Source of the DNA: Oricola indica
GTDB lineage: Bacteria > Pseudomonadota > Alphaproteobacteria > Rhizobiales > Rhizobiaceae
Reading direction: 5' to 3'
Length of the DNA: 64,000 nt
Assembly: GCF_019966595.1 (NCBI RefSeq)
Contig: NZ_JAINFJ010000003.1
Location: 62,001 to 126,000 of the forward strand
Positions within the stretch are counted from its first letter, which is position 1, and every line of letters begins with the position of its first letter. Below the pieces are notes generated by a model. That model worked only from the letters and a program-made list of their open reading frames with translations, searched no databases and was not told the DNA's origin. Below are positions 19,909 through 27,777 of the stretch, in pieces. The position numbers were made by a program, and so were the translations under genes.

Positions 19909-20385
19909 ATGCCGGACACACAGACATTCGATTCCAGAGCCGACGACTACGCGGAGCGCTATAACGACTGGCGCCTCTTCGAAGGGGTGCGCACGCGCCG
20001 GATCATGGCTTTCCTGATCGACTACGCGATGGTCATCCTGCTCATCGTCGTCGCGGTGCCGGTGATTTTCCTGCTCGGCTTTGCAACGTTTGGCGCGGCG
20101 TGGCTGCTCTATCTGATCCTGTCACCCCTGATCGCGCTCACCTATATCGGCTGGACGGTCGGCGGACCGTCGCAGGCGACGATCGGCATGCGGCTGGCCG
20201 GTATCCGGCTGGAACGTTATGACGGACGGCGAATCGATTTCCTCACCGCCGTCGTGCATTCGGTCCTGTTCTGGGCCTCCGCGGCCCTGTTCCTGCCGCT
20301 TCTGCTGGCGCCGCTGTTCCTGGAACACAAGCGAACGCTGCACGATCTGGCGCTCGGAACCGTCGTCGTTCGTTCATATCGTTGA
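19909..20385 (+). CDS. RDD-family membrane protein
   Basis: A 158-residue inner-membrane protein of the RDD family. The name-giving region is present as TRRIMAFLIDYAMVILLIVV, followed by hydrophobic helices (LYLILSPLIALTYIGWTV), the loop GGPSQATIGMRLAGIRLE and a final helix with FLEHKRTLHDLALGTVV. RDD proteins are membrane proteins of mostly unknown role; some are linked to ion exchange. It lies between hemB and bpt on the same strand, a common order in Hyphomicrobiales. Confidence 0.9.
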   Translation: MPDTQTFDSRADDYAERYNDWRLFEGVRTRRIMAFLIDYAMVILLIVVAVPVIFLLGFATFGAAWLLYLILSPLIALTYIGWTVGGPSQATIGMRLAGIRLERYDGRRIDFLTAVVHSVLFWASAALFLPLLLAPLFLEHKRTLHDLALGTVVVRSYR

Positions 20386-20455
20386 TCGGCACAAAGGCCG
20401 TCTTGACCTTTCCCGCGATCTCGCCAAATCTTCGCGCTGAAGCGAGACAGGCGGC

Positions 20456-21205
20456 ATGACGCAGCATTCACCGAAATCACCGCAGTTCTTCCTGACTTCG
20501 CCGTCGCCATGCCCTTATCTGGACGGCGAGCACGAGCGAAAGGTCTTCACGCATCTGGTCGGCGAAAAGGCGGCGGAGATGAACGACCTGCTGACGCAGG
20601 GCGGTTTTCGCCGCAGCCAGAACATCGCCTACAGGCCAGCTTGCGAGACATGCCGGGCCTGCGTATCCGTTCGCATTGTCGCGGGCGAGTTCGAGCCGTC
20701 ACGCAGCATGCGCCGGATCATGAGCGTCAATTCCGACCTGATCGGCGTCGAGACGCGGGCCGAGCCGACCAGCGAACAATATTCCCTGTTTCGCCGCTAT
20801 CTCGACTCCCGCCACCGCACCGGCGGCATGTCCGAGATGACGGTGCTCGACTATGCGATGATGGTCGAAGATACCCATGTGCCGACCCGGATCATCGAAT
20901 ACCGAAAGCGTGGCGCGGACAGTTTCCTCAGCGGACAGGGCGACGGGCCGCTGATCGCGGTCGCCCTGTCGGACCGCATGGCGGACGGCTTTTCGATGGT
21001 CTATTCCTTCTTCGATCCGGAACTGAAACAGCGTTCGCTAGGAAGCTGGATGATCCTCGATCACATCGAAAGGGCGCGCTCGGAAGGCCTGCCGCATGTC
21101 TATCTGGGCTATTGGGTCGAGGGATCGCGCAAGATGGAATACAAGACCCGCTTCCGGCCGCAGGAACACCTGACAGCCACCGGATGGGACCGATACGAGG
21201 ACTGA
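20456..21205 (+). CDS. bpt: Aspartate/glutamate leucyltransferase (Bpt)
   Basis: Transfers leucine from leucyl-tRNA to N-terminal Asp or Glu, feeding the ClpS/ClpAP N-degron pathway. The 249-residue protein starts with [20 protein letters not shown], then [16 protein letters not shown] with its cysteine cluster, and [17 protein letters not shown] and [15 protein letters not shown] in the GNAT-like half. Bpt and Ate1-type arginyltransferases share this fold; alphaproteobacterial members of this length are classed as Bpt. A small GC-rich hairpin follows at 21206-21220. Confidence 0.93.
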   Translation: MTQHSPKSPQFFLTSPSPCPYLDGEHERKVFTHLVGEKAAEMNDLLTQGGFRRSQNIAYRPACETCRACVSVRIVAGEFEPSRSMRRIMSVNSDLIGVETRAEPTSEQYSLFRRYLDSRHRTGGMSEMTVLDYAMMVEDTHVPTRIIEYRKRGADSFLSGQGDGPLIAVALSDRMADGFSMVYSFFDPELKQRSLGSWMILDHIERARSEGLPHVYLGYWVEGSRKMEYKTRFRPQEHLTATGWDRYED

Positions 21206-21218
21206 GACCCGTTGCGGG

Positions 21219-21722
21219 TCAGCCCTCCATATCGATGAACTTGCCATGGACGTAGCCGAGCGGATGCCCGTCATTCGAGGCGAAATCCAGCACGCGGCCG
21301 ATCAGCACGTCATGATCGCCGGCGGCGACCGCCGTTTCCAGCGCACAGTCGAACCAGGCAACCGATCCCTCGATAACCGTGCGGCCGTTCGCCAGACGCT
21401 TGACCGGCAGGCCGTCGAAACGCTCTGCCGGCGCACCTCGCGCGAAGCGGTGCGCGATATCTTCCTGGTCCGCACCGAGGATGCTGACGGTATAGCCGTC
21501 CGAACGCACGAATGCCTCATGGCTGGACGACGTCTTCTGGACGCTCCAAAGCACCATCGCCGGTTCGAGCGAAACCGTGTTGAACGAATTGCAGGTCATG
21601 CCCAAATCGGCATCGCGATACCTTGTGGTCACGATAGCAATTCCCGTCGCGAAGCACGCCATCGCCTTTTTCAGGTCGGAATGGTTCAACGCTTCGAGAC
21701 TGAGATGCGCATCGGCGTTCAT
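21219..21722 (-). CDS. Flavin reductase family protein (monooxygenase partner)
   Basis: A 167-residue FMN-binding reductase of the HpaC/NtaB type that supplies reduced flavin to a partner monooxygenase. The family core reads LKKAMACFATGIAIVTT, GMTCNSFNTVSLEPAMVLWS and SSSHEAF, with GDHDVLIGRV later. The ATG at 21722 (MNADAHLS) has GAGGAAG about 9 bases ahead; an in-frame TTG at 21740 is less likely. It lies 175 bases downstream of the luciferase-like gene on the same strand, which suggests a two-component system. Confidence 0.88.
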   Translation of the reverse strand: MNADAHLSLEALNHSDLKKAMACFATGIAIVTTRYRDADLGMTCNSFNTVSLEPAMVLWSVQKTSSSHEAFVRSDGYTVSILGADQEDIAHRFARGAPAERFDGLPVKRLANGRTVIEGSVAWFDCALETAVAAGDHDVLIGRVLDFASNDGHPLGYVHGKFIDMEG

Positions 21723-21897
21723 ACTGTCGTTCTTCCTCAAGAAGCTTCCTTGCCTTCGGAGAGAGCTCGCATTCGGGGCCGCGATTCAGCGCACTCACTG
21801 GAAATCATGTATCCGAGATGGGCCATTTGCAGTGGGTTTGCAACCACCGGTGCGGCAACAATGCGTTCAACGCCAACGCTCCCGCCGCCCTCGCCTC

Positions 21898-23055
21898 TCA
21901 CCGTCGCACTCCCACGCCGAGCGGCGTCGCGGGCGTTTCGGAGGGCACGCGGCCATAGATTTCCGGCAGCGAACAGGTCTTCAATTGCGGCAGGACCTTC
22001 TCGCCGAAGATTTCGCATTCGGCCTTGTGCGGATAACCGGAAAGGATGAAGGCGCGAATGCCCATGGCGCGATAGCGTTCGAGCTTCGAGAGGACCTGAT
22101 CCACCGACCCCACCAGCGCCGCGCCACAGCCCGAGCGCGCCCGACCGACGCCGGTCCACAGGTTCGGTTCGACATAGCCATCTCCATCCGCATTTTCGCG
22201 ATTGGCGGCCTGAAGCGACACGCCATAGGTCTTCGCGTCGAGCGCGCGGTTACGGATTTCCGTCCCACGGTCGTCTTCGAGCCGCGATACGATCTCGTCG
22301 GCATATTCGCGGGCCTCGGCCTCGGTGTCGCGGACGATGACATGGACCCGCAGCCCGTAATCGATCACGCGGCCATGTGCCTCGGCGCGGGCGTGAACCG
22401 TCCGCATGCGTTCGGCCAGCAGCTCCTCCGGCTCGGGCCACATCAGGTAGACGTCGCAGTGGTGTCCGCACAGCTCCACGGCATCCGGTGAATAGCCGCC
22501 GAAATAGAGCAGCGGCCCGCCATTTTGCTGATACGGCCTGACCGGGTCGGTCGACAGGCCCTTCAGATTGTAGATCTCGCCCTCGTAATCGATCGTGTCG
22601 CGCGTCCATGCCTGGCGCAGAATTTCCACGACCTCGGTCGAGCGCCTGTAGCGATAGTCGCTCGGCGCGTCCTCGCCCGGGAAGTTCGAGGAGATGACAT
22701 TGAGGGTGAGACGGCCCTTCATGACGTGATCGACGGTGGCGACGGCCCGCGCCAGCATCGCCGGGTGCACCTCGCCGCAACGGATCGCCGCCAGCATATT
22801 GATGCGCTCGGTCAGCGGCGCCATGGCGGAGACGAAACTCCACGTGTCCTGACCGACCTGATAGGAGGACGGACACAGGATGTTGCGGAAGCCCAGACGA
22901 TCCGCCGTGCGCACGATGTCGCTGGTGTGATCCCAGGATGAACGCAGATCGCCCTCAGGCACACCAAGATGGCGGTAATCGTCCGAGCAGATCGGCGCGA
23001 ACCATGCGACTTCGGCCGCATCGAGATCGGCACTCATTACCGGCACAACGGTCAT
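21898..23055 (-). CDS. Luciferase-like (LLM) flavin-dependent monooxygenase, SsuD-type
   Basis: A 385-residue TIM-barrel flavin monooxygenase. The SsuD-like fold is seen in [56 protein letters not shown] and [14 protein letters not shown]. Later stretches [20 protein letters not shown] and [16 protein letters not shown] fit substrate-side loops. SsuD desulfonates alkanesulfonates, but no ssu transporter is nearby, so the substrate is open. The ATG at 23055 has GGAGGAG about 7 bases ahead. A divergent GntR gene and a downstream flavin reductase complete the locus. Confidence 0.86.
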   Translation of the reverse strand: MTVVPVMSADLDAAEVAWFAPICSDDYRHLGVPEGDLRSSWDHTSDIVRTADRLGFRNILCPSSYQVGQDTWSFVSAMAPLTERINMLAAIRCGEVHPAMLARAVATVDHVMKGRLTLNVISSNFPGEDAPSDYRYRRSTEVVEILRQAWTRDTIDYEGEIYNLKGLSTDPVRPYQQNGGPLLYFGGYSPDAVELCGHHCDVYLMWPEPEELLAERMRTVHARAEAHGRVIDYGLRVHVIVRDTEAEAREYADEIVSRLEDDRGTEIRNRALDAKTYGVSLQAANRENADGDGYVEPNLWTGVGRARSGCGAALVGSVDQVLSKLERYRAMGIRAFILSGYPHKAECEIFGEKVLPQLKTCSLPEIYGRVPSETPATPLGVGVRR

Positions 23056-23188
23056 TCAGTTCTCCTCCCGGCATTTTCCGGCCATTTCAGGCGCATCGAA
23101 AACGTGTATCAATAGTGAATGAATTTGTTCCGGATGACAAGTCGAACCTGTCGCGCGTAGTATCGCGGCGCTTCGGCCGGGGGACGCA

Positions 23189-23908
23189 TTGAGTCACGCA
23201 AGGACCAGAGGCGGCAGCCTGCCGCTCTACATACAGATCACCGAACTGCTGAGCCGCGAAATCGCCGCCGGTATCTGGCCGGACGGCTCCCGCCTGCCGA
23301 CGGAGGCCGAGCTGTCGCAGCATCTCGGCGTCGCCGTCGGCACGCTGCGCAAGGCGCTGGCCTTGCTGGAGAAACGCGGATTGCTGGAACGCATCCAGGG
23401 ATCGGGCACCTATGTGCGGCGCAAGACCAAAACGGGCAGCATCTACGAGTTCTTCCACCTTGAACTGAAAAAGGGCGCGGGACTGCCAACGGCCGATATC
23501 CTGTCGCTCGATCTTTGCGCGAAGCCTGATGTCCCGCCCGCCTTCGGCGATGGAGCGTCAGATAACGCCTGGCGGGTTCGGCGACTGCGCCGGCTCGGTG
23601 GCGTGCCGGCGGCGCTCGAAGAGATCTGGTTCGACGCAAGACACGCGCCGAAACTCAAGCGCCCGGACCTGCCGGAATCGATGCATCTGTTCTACCGCGA
23701 GAGGCTGGGCTTCTGGATCGCGCGGGTTGAAGACAAGGTTTCGGTCGCCCCCTGCCCCGATTTCGCACCACCAAACACGCCCTTCGAGCAAGGAGCGGCG
23801 ATGGGTTTCGTCGAGCGTGTCTCGTGGAGCAACGCGGACATGATCGAGGAATACTCGCGCAATTGGTTCGACCCGGCGACCGTCTGCTACGCGGCGCGGT
23901 GGGTATAG
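23189..23908 (+). CDS. GntR-family regulator, HutC type (TTG start)
   Basis: A 239-residue repressor-type protein. The N-terminal winged helix has LPLYIQITELLSREIAAGIW, GSRLPTEAELSQHLGVAVGT and RKALALLEKRGLLERIQGSG. The rest resembles a UTRA ligand domain (WRVRRLRRLGGVPAALEEIW, YRERLGFWIARVEDKV). The start is TTG at 23189, with GGGGGAC about 6 bases ahead; no ATG or GTG gives a full domain. It diverges from the LLM monooxygenase with 133 bases between starts and is its likely regulator. The stop codon is inside a hairpin shared with the convergent GH25 gene. Confidence 0.88.
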   Translation: MSHARTRGGSLPLYIQITELLSREIAAGIWPDGSRLPTEAELSQHLGVAVGTLRKALALLEKRGLLERIQGSGTYVRRKTKTGSIYEFFHLELKKGAGLPTADILSLDLCAKPDVPPAFGDGASDNAWRVRRLRRLGGVPAALEEIWFDARHAPKLKRPDLPESMHLFYRERLGFWIARVEDKVSVAPCPDFAPPNTPFEQGAAMGFVERVSWSNADMIEEYSRNWFDPATVCYAARWV

Positions 23909-23932
23909 CGGACGCCGCTCAGAGCGTCCGCT
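23907..23932. terminator. Hairpin overlapping both stop codons of the convergent GntR and GH25 genes
   Basis: AGCGGACGC (23907-23915) and GCGTCCGCT (23924-23932) form a perfect 9-base stem with an 8-base loop. It covers the GntR TAG and the GH25 stop. There is no T-run on either side, so it would be a weak or Rho-assisted bidirectional terminator. Confidence 0.5.
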
Positions 23933-24902
23933 TGCCGATCCAGCGCTGCCAGCTTTCCGCCGTGCCGTTGAAGACGTTCAGATCGATATGGCCATCGACG
24001 CCACCGGAAAGACCGGTGCCGGAATACTGCCAGAAGGCCCAGTCGCGGTCCGGATAGACCTGTTTCGGATGCGCGACCACGGAGCGCAGCCAGAAGGAGT
24101 AATCGGAAAACTGCCCGCGCAGATTGTCCCGATAGAAATCGGGCGCCGTGTAGATGATCGGGCGCTGGCCGTAATGGCGTTCGATGATGTCCATGAAGGT
24201 CTTCATCTCGCGTACGACATGATGGCGGTCCGGGCGTTTGCGGCAATTGCGCGAATGGGCGTTCCACTCGACATCGATGACCGGCGGCAGCGCGCCTTCG
24301 GCCTTCGGCACGTTGCGGATGAACCACTCGGCCTGCGCCTTGGCGGTCGAGCACCAGTAGTAGAAGTGATAGGCGCCGCGCGGAATACCGGCTTCGGCGG
24401 CCGCGCGCCAGTTGCGCGCGAAGTGGGAATCCTTGTGATCATCGCCCTCGGTCGCCTTGATGAAAGCGAAGGACGCGCCATGGCGGCGGAGTGTCGGCCA
24501 ATCGATATCGCCCTGATACTTGGACACATCGACGCCATGCACCTGGAAAGGATGCGGGGCCGCTCCCTTGAAGGAGACGGGCTTCGCGTCGCTGAAACGC
24601 TGGCGGTAGATCGTCTGGCGCCCCTGGTTCTTCTTCAATGCGTTTGAAGGCGGAACGAGCGCGACATGCTCCTCGGGCAGCGCGCCCGACGGAAAAGCAG
24701 CCTCGCGCGCCTGCGAAACCGGCGTCGCCCCCGAAAGGGCGGTGATCATTTTGTCTTCGCCGACTTCGCCGGCCGGCTCCGGCGCACTTGAAATCGAACT
24801 GACAATCTCATCGGACGGCTTCAGATCGAGCGCATCGATCCGAGAGGTTCCGGTACAGCCGCTGACGACCATCAAAAGGATGGCCGGGAATACGATACGC
24901 AT
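23919..24902 (-). CDS. GH25-family lysozyme-like lipoprotein
   Basis: A 327-residue exported protein. The N-terminus ends in lipobox VSGC. A linker of about 100 residues precedes a GH25 muramidase barrel. Motifs are VHGVDVSKYQGDIDW (first catalytic-side aspartate), FAFIKATEGDDHKD, GIPRGAYHFYYWC, PPVIDVEWN with the acidic catalytic pair, RPIIYTAPDFY and WAFWQYSGTG. Two cysteines, in YYWCS and RNCRK, recur in the second GH25 gene at 54.9 kb and may form a disulfide. Lipidation would place it at a periplasmic membrane face, acting on peptidoglycan. Confidence 0.9.
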   Translation of the reverse strand: MRIVFPAILLMVVSGCTGTSRIDALDLKPSDEIVSSISSAPEPAGEVGEDKMITALSGATPVSQAREAAFPSGALPEEHVALVPPSNALKKNQGRQTIYRQRFSDAKPVSFKGAAPHPFQVHGVDVSKYQGDIDWPTLRRHGASFAFIKATEGDDHKDSHFARNWRAAAEAGIPRGAYHFYYWCSTAKAQAEWFIRNVPKAEGALPPVIDVEWNAHSRNCRKRPDRHHVVREMKTFMDIIERHYGQRPIIYTAPDFYRDNLRGQFSDYSFWLRSVVAHPKQVYPDRDWAFWQYSGTGLSGGVDGHIDLNVFNGTAESWQRWIGKRTL

Positions 24903-25095
24903 GATTACCCGCTACGCAAAACAGTGTGGGTCGGCGGCGCGGTTTCCCGCACCAAATGACCAGCGTTAACGGAAAATGACTAAGGCCGAGTCAATTCGAA
25001 TGATTAACGGATGGTGAACAGCGCCCTCCCCGTCGCAGCAGGTCCACCGGAACCCAAATCGCGGATACGCATTATTCCAGAAAGGAGACTACGAC

Positions 25096-25746
25096 ATGAG
25101 ACCTTTCCTGGCGGCCATTGCCGGTTTTTTTGCCTCCGCAGTCGTGTTTGCGACCGGAGGTCTGGTAGCAATGAACCTGTTCATGAACGACTCGGCGCGC
25201 GACCTCGCCGACCGTGAGAACGTGGCGGCAGTCTGGTCTCCAACGCCCGTCGATACGGAAACCGGAATGGAGCCGCGGGTCGTCGCCCCCTCCCTTGAAG
25301 ACGGAAATCCGGACGGGCAGCGCGAAGCGAAGACGACATTGGTCGCCAGCCTGGGCGACATGGAAGCCACCGCCAATATCGACGTGACCGAGACGGCAGC
25401 TATCGATGTGTCCGATACGTCCGACCCGATAGAGATGTCCGAACAGGCAATTCAGGCGCCGAGGGCGCATATCGAGTGGTGTCTCGATAATTACCGCTCC
25501 TACGATCCGGCTACGAACACCTACACGCCCTATAGCGGCGGCACGGAGCCTTGTGTCTCGCCGTATTCCGACACCGCCATGAACACGCCGCAGGCCGAGG
25601 TCGAGCAGGTCGCCATGACGGACAGTTTCGAGCTTTCCGAGGATCATATCCTCGAATGCATGAACCGTTACCGGTCCTACAGGCTGGAGGACAACAGCTA
25701 CCTCCCCTATGTTGGCGGCCCGCGCCGTCAGTGCACGACCGACTGA
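25096..25746 (+). CDS. BA14K-family protein with two BA14K repeats
   Basis: A 216-residue protein with an N-terminal signal or anchor (FLAAIAGFFASAVVFATGGL). Two copies of the BA14K signature appear: IEWCLDNYRSYDPATNTYTP with CVSPY, and LECMNRYRSYRLEDNSYLP with RQCTT. BA14K, first described as an immunoreactive lectin-like protein of Brucella, normally has one such motif. Each repeat has a cysteine pair, so two disulfide-bonded modules are likely. AAGGAGA lies 9 bases ahead of the ATG. It is presumably envelope-located; its ligand is unknown. Confidence 0.85.
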   Translation: MRPFLAAIAGFFASAVVFATGGLVAMNLFMNDSARDLADRENVAAVWSPTPVDTETGMEPRVVAPSLEDGNPDGQREAKTTLVASLGDMEATANIDVTETAAIDVSDTSDPIEMSEQAIQAPRAHIEWCLDNYRSYDPATNTYTPYSGGTEPCVSPYSDTAMNTPQAEVEQVAMTDSFELSEDHILECMNRYRSYRLEDNSYLPYVGGPRRQCTTD

Positions 25747-25773
25747 TCCACATACAAGCCCCGTATCCGCCCG

Positions 25774-26721
25774 TCACCGTCTCATGGTGCGCGGGCGGTT
25801 GCCGTGCGACTTGCGGATTGGATGGCCATAGGCGCGACGGAACGCCTTGCTCAGCGCAGCCGCGCCGGAATAGCCGCAACGCAGTGCAATCGCGTTCAGG
25901 TCATATTCGGAATTCGATGCAAGCTCGCGCGCATGGGCGAGCCTGATCATCTGAAAGTACCGACCGGGCGACATCCCAAGTTCTTCCTGAAACAAGCGAT
26001 CCAACGTCCGAACGGACAGGCCCGCCCGGTTGGAAAGATCCGCCAGAGCCAACGGCGTTTCGATTGTCTCCACCATGAGATCGACCACCTGACGAAGCTT
26101 TGCCGTGCCCCTGCCCGACAGCTTGCCGGGTCCACGATCCCCGGCCCGTTGGCGCTCGGCGTCATGCAGGAACATCGTCGATGCCATAAAGGCGCTCGCC
26201 GGGCCGAAACGGTCGGATATGAAGGCGAGGATGAGGTCCAGAGCCGTCGATGCGCCGCCGCAACTCCAGATACGGCCTTCTCTCACATAGCGATCATGGA
26301 CGACGCGAATATCCGGATACTGTTCTGCGAATTCGGAGAGTGTGGCCCAGTGGATCGTCGCGCTCGATCCGTTCAAAAGGCCTGCATCGGCCAGAAGCCA
26401 AGCCCCCGCATCCGCAGCGAGGACGATGTCGCTCTGGCGTGACAGCGTGCGAAGGACCCTGGCGCTTGCCGATCCCGCGTGATCGCGAAAGCCATAGCCC
26501 GCGACAACCACCAGCATGTCAGCCGGCCCCGCATCGCGCCACGGCGTATCGACGGCGATACTCAATCCGCTCGAACTTGCGGCCGGCGCGTCGTCCGGCG
26601 TCATGATCCGCCAGCTGACATCCGCCTGCGCCTGATCGCGAACGGCGCGGAGCGGCTCCAGAAGGCAGGACAAGACCATGTTGGAGAAGCCGTCGAAGAG
26701 AAGAAACGTCACGCGCGCCAT
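25774..26721 (-). CDS. cdhR: GlxA-family AraC-type regulator, probable carnitine regulator
   Basis: A 315-residue regulator with a DJ-1/PfpI-like N-terminal sensor domain (VTFLLFDGFSNMVLSCLLEPL, ADMLVVVAGYGFRDH, CGGASTALDLILAFI) and a C-terminal AraC helix-turn-helix pair (LADLSNRAGLSVRTLDRLF, LNAIALRCGYSGAAALSKAF). The Pseudomonas carnitine regulator CdhR is of this GlxA type and sits beside the same catabolic genes. Here it diverges from the beta-keto acid cleavage gene with 132 bases between starts. Assignment as CdhR is by family and position. Confidence 0.8.
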   Translation of the reverse strand: MARVTFLLFDGFSNMVLSCLLEPLRAVRDQAQADVSWRIMTPDDAPAASSSGLSIAVDTPWRDAGPADMLVVVAGYGFRDHAGSASARVLRTLSRQSDIVLAADAGAWLLADAGLLNGSSATIHWATLSEFAEQYPDIRVVHDRYVREGRIWSCGGASTALDLILAFISDRFGPASAFMASTMFLHDAERQRAGDRGPGKLSGRGTAKLRQVVDLMVETIETPLALADLSNRAGLSVRTLDRLFQEELGMSPGRYFQMIRLAHARELASNSEYDLNAIALRCGYSGAAALSKAFRRAYGHPIRKSHGNRPRTMRR

Positions 26722-26805
26722 TGGGTTTGACCTATAAGGACTATTTTGCGGCAGTTTAGGATAATAACGCGATGTTTGCCTAGCCTAGCATTGCGGAGAT
26801 TGAAG

Positions 26806-26820
26806 CCCGGATGATCCGGG
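26806..26820. promoter_or_regulatory. 15-base hairpin/palindrome ahead of the carnitine genes
   Basis: CCCGGA and TCCGGG flank TGA, a perfect 6-base stem 33 bases before the start at 26854. It lies in the divergent region between the regulator and the catabolic genes, so it is either a regulator site or a leader hairpin. Upstream a short direct repeat, CCTAGCCTAG, is also seen. Confidence 0.3.
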
Positions 26821-26853
26821 TCCTTTGGAAACAACCGCCCGCGGGAGACGCCG

Positions 26854-27777
26854 ATGCCACTCACAATGAACAAGGAAGTCTTCATCACCTGTGCCGTTAC
26901 CGGCTCCGGCGGCACGCAGGACCGCTCTCCGCATGTTCCGCGCAGCCCGAAGCAGATCGCCGACAGTGCGATCGACGCGGCGAAAGCCGGCGCTGCGATC
27001 GTTCACTGCCATGTCCGCGATCCGGAGACCGGCGCTCCCTCGCGCCGCCCGGACCTCTACCGTGAAGTGACCGAGCGAATCCGTGACGCGGAGATCGACG
27101 TGGTCCTGAACCTCACGGCGGGCATGGGCGGCGACATCGTTTTCGGATCGACCGAAGCGCCCTTTCCGCTTAACGCGGATTCGACCGACATGATCGGCGC
27201 GTCGGAAAGGCTGGTGCATGTCCGGGAATGCCTGCCCGAAATCTGCACACTAGATTGCGGCACGATGAATTTCGCCGAGGCCGACTACGTGATGACCAAT
27301 ACACCCGGCATGCTGCGCGCCATGGGCGCGATGATGACAGAGCTGGGCGTCAAACCGGAGATCGAAGCCTTCGATACCGGGCATTTATGGTTCGCGAAGC
27401 AGCTTGTCTCGGAAGGCACGCTGGCGTCACCGGCGCTGGTCCAGCTTTGCATGGGCGTACCATGGGGCGCACCCAACGACCTCAACACCTTCATGGCGAT
27501 GGTCAATGCCGTTCCCGAAGACTGGTCATGGTCGGCGTTCAGCCTGGGCCGGGACCAGATGGCCTATGTGGTGGCGGCGGTGCTGGCCGGCGGGAATGTC
27601 CGCGTCGGGCTGGAAGACAATCTCTGGCTCGAAAAGGGCGTTCTGGCGACCAATGCGCAACTGGTGGAGCGTGCCGTTACGCTGACCGAAGCCATGGGCG
27701 CGCGCGTCATCGGCACGGAGGCGGTCCGGGAACGGCTCGGCCTCGTGAAACGCGCACCGGCGGGCGCAACAGCATGA
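26854..27777 (+). CDS. cdhC: Beta-keto acid cleavage enzyme (BKACE, DUF849), probable dehydrocarnitine type
   Basis: Zinc-dependent condensation/cleavage enzyme that transfers an acyl group from a beta-keto acid to acetyl-CoA. For dehydrocarnitine the products are betainyl-CoA and acetoacetate. The 307-residue protein has AAIVHCHVRDPETGAP with zinc-binding histidines, VVLNLTAGMGGD, EICTLDCGTMNFAE, EIEAFDTGHLWF and NVRVGLEDNLWL. GGGAGA lies 6 bases ahead of the ATG. The stop overlaps the start of the dehydrogenase by 4 bases (ATGA). The fused dehydrogenase-thioesterase next door makes the carnitine assignment stronger than family alone. Confidence 0.88.
   Translation: MPLTMNKEVFITCAVTGSGGTQDRSPHVPRSPKQIADSAIDAAKAGAAIVHCHVRDPETGAPSRRPDLYREVTERIRDAEIDVVLNLTAGMGGDIVFGSTEAPFPLNADSTDMIGASERLVHVRECLPEICTLDCGTMNFAEADYVMTNTPGMLRAMGAMMTELGVKPEIEAFDTGHLWFAKQLVSEGTLASPALVQLCMGVPWGAPNDLNTFMAMVNAVPEDWSWSAFSLGRDQMAYVVAAVLAGGNVRVGLEDNLWLEKGVLATNAQLVERAVTLTEAMGARVIGTEAVRERLGLVKRAPAGATA

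Noticed and set aside
21700-21798. A GTG-started minus-strand frame beginning MSALNRGPECELSP, upstream of the flavin reductase.
   Set aside because: It overlaps the flavin reductase in another frame and then becomes its shadow. No family or good start signal was seen.
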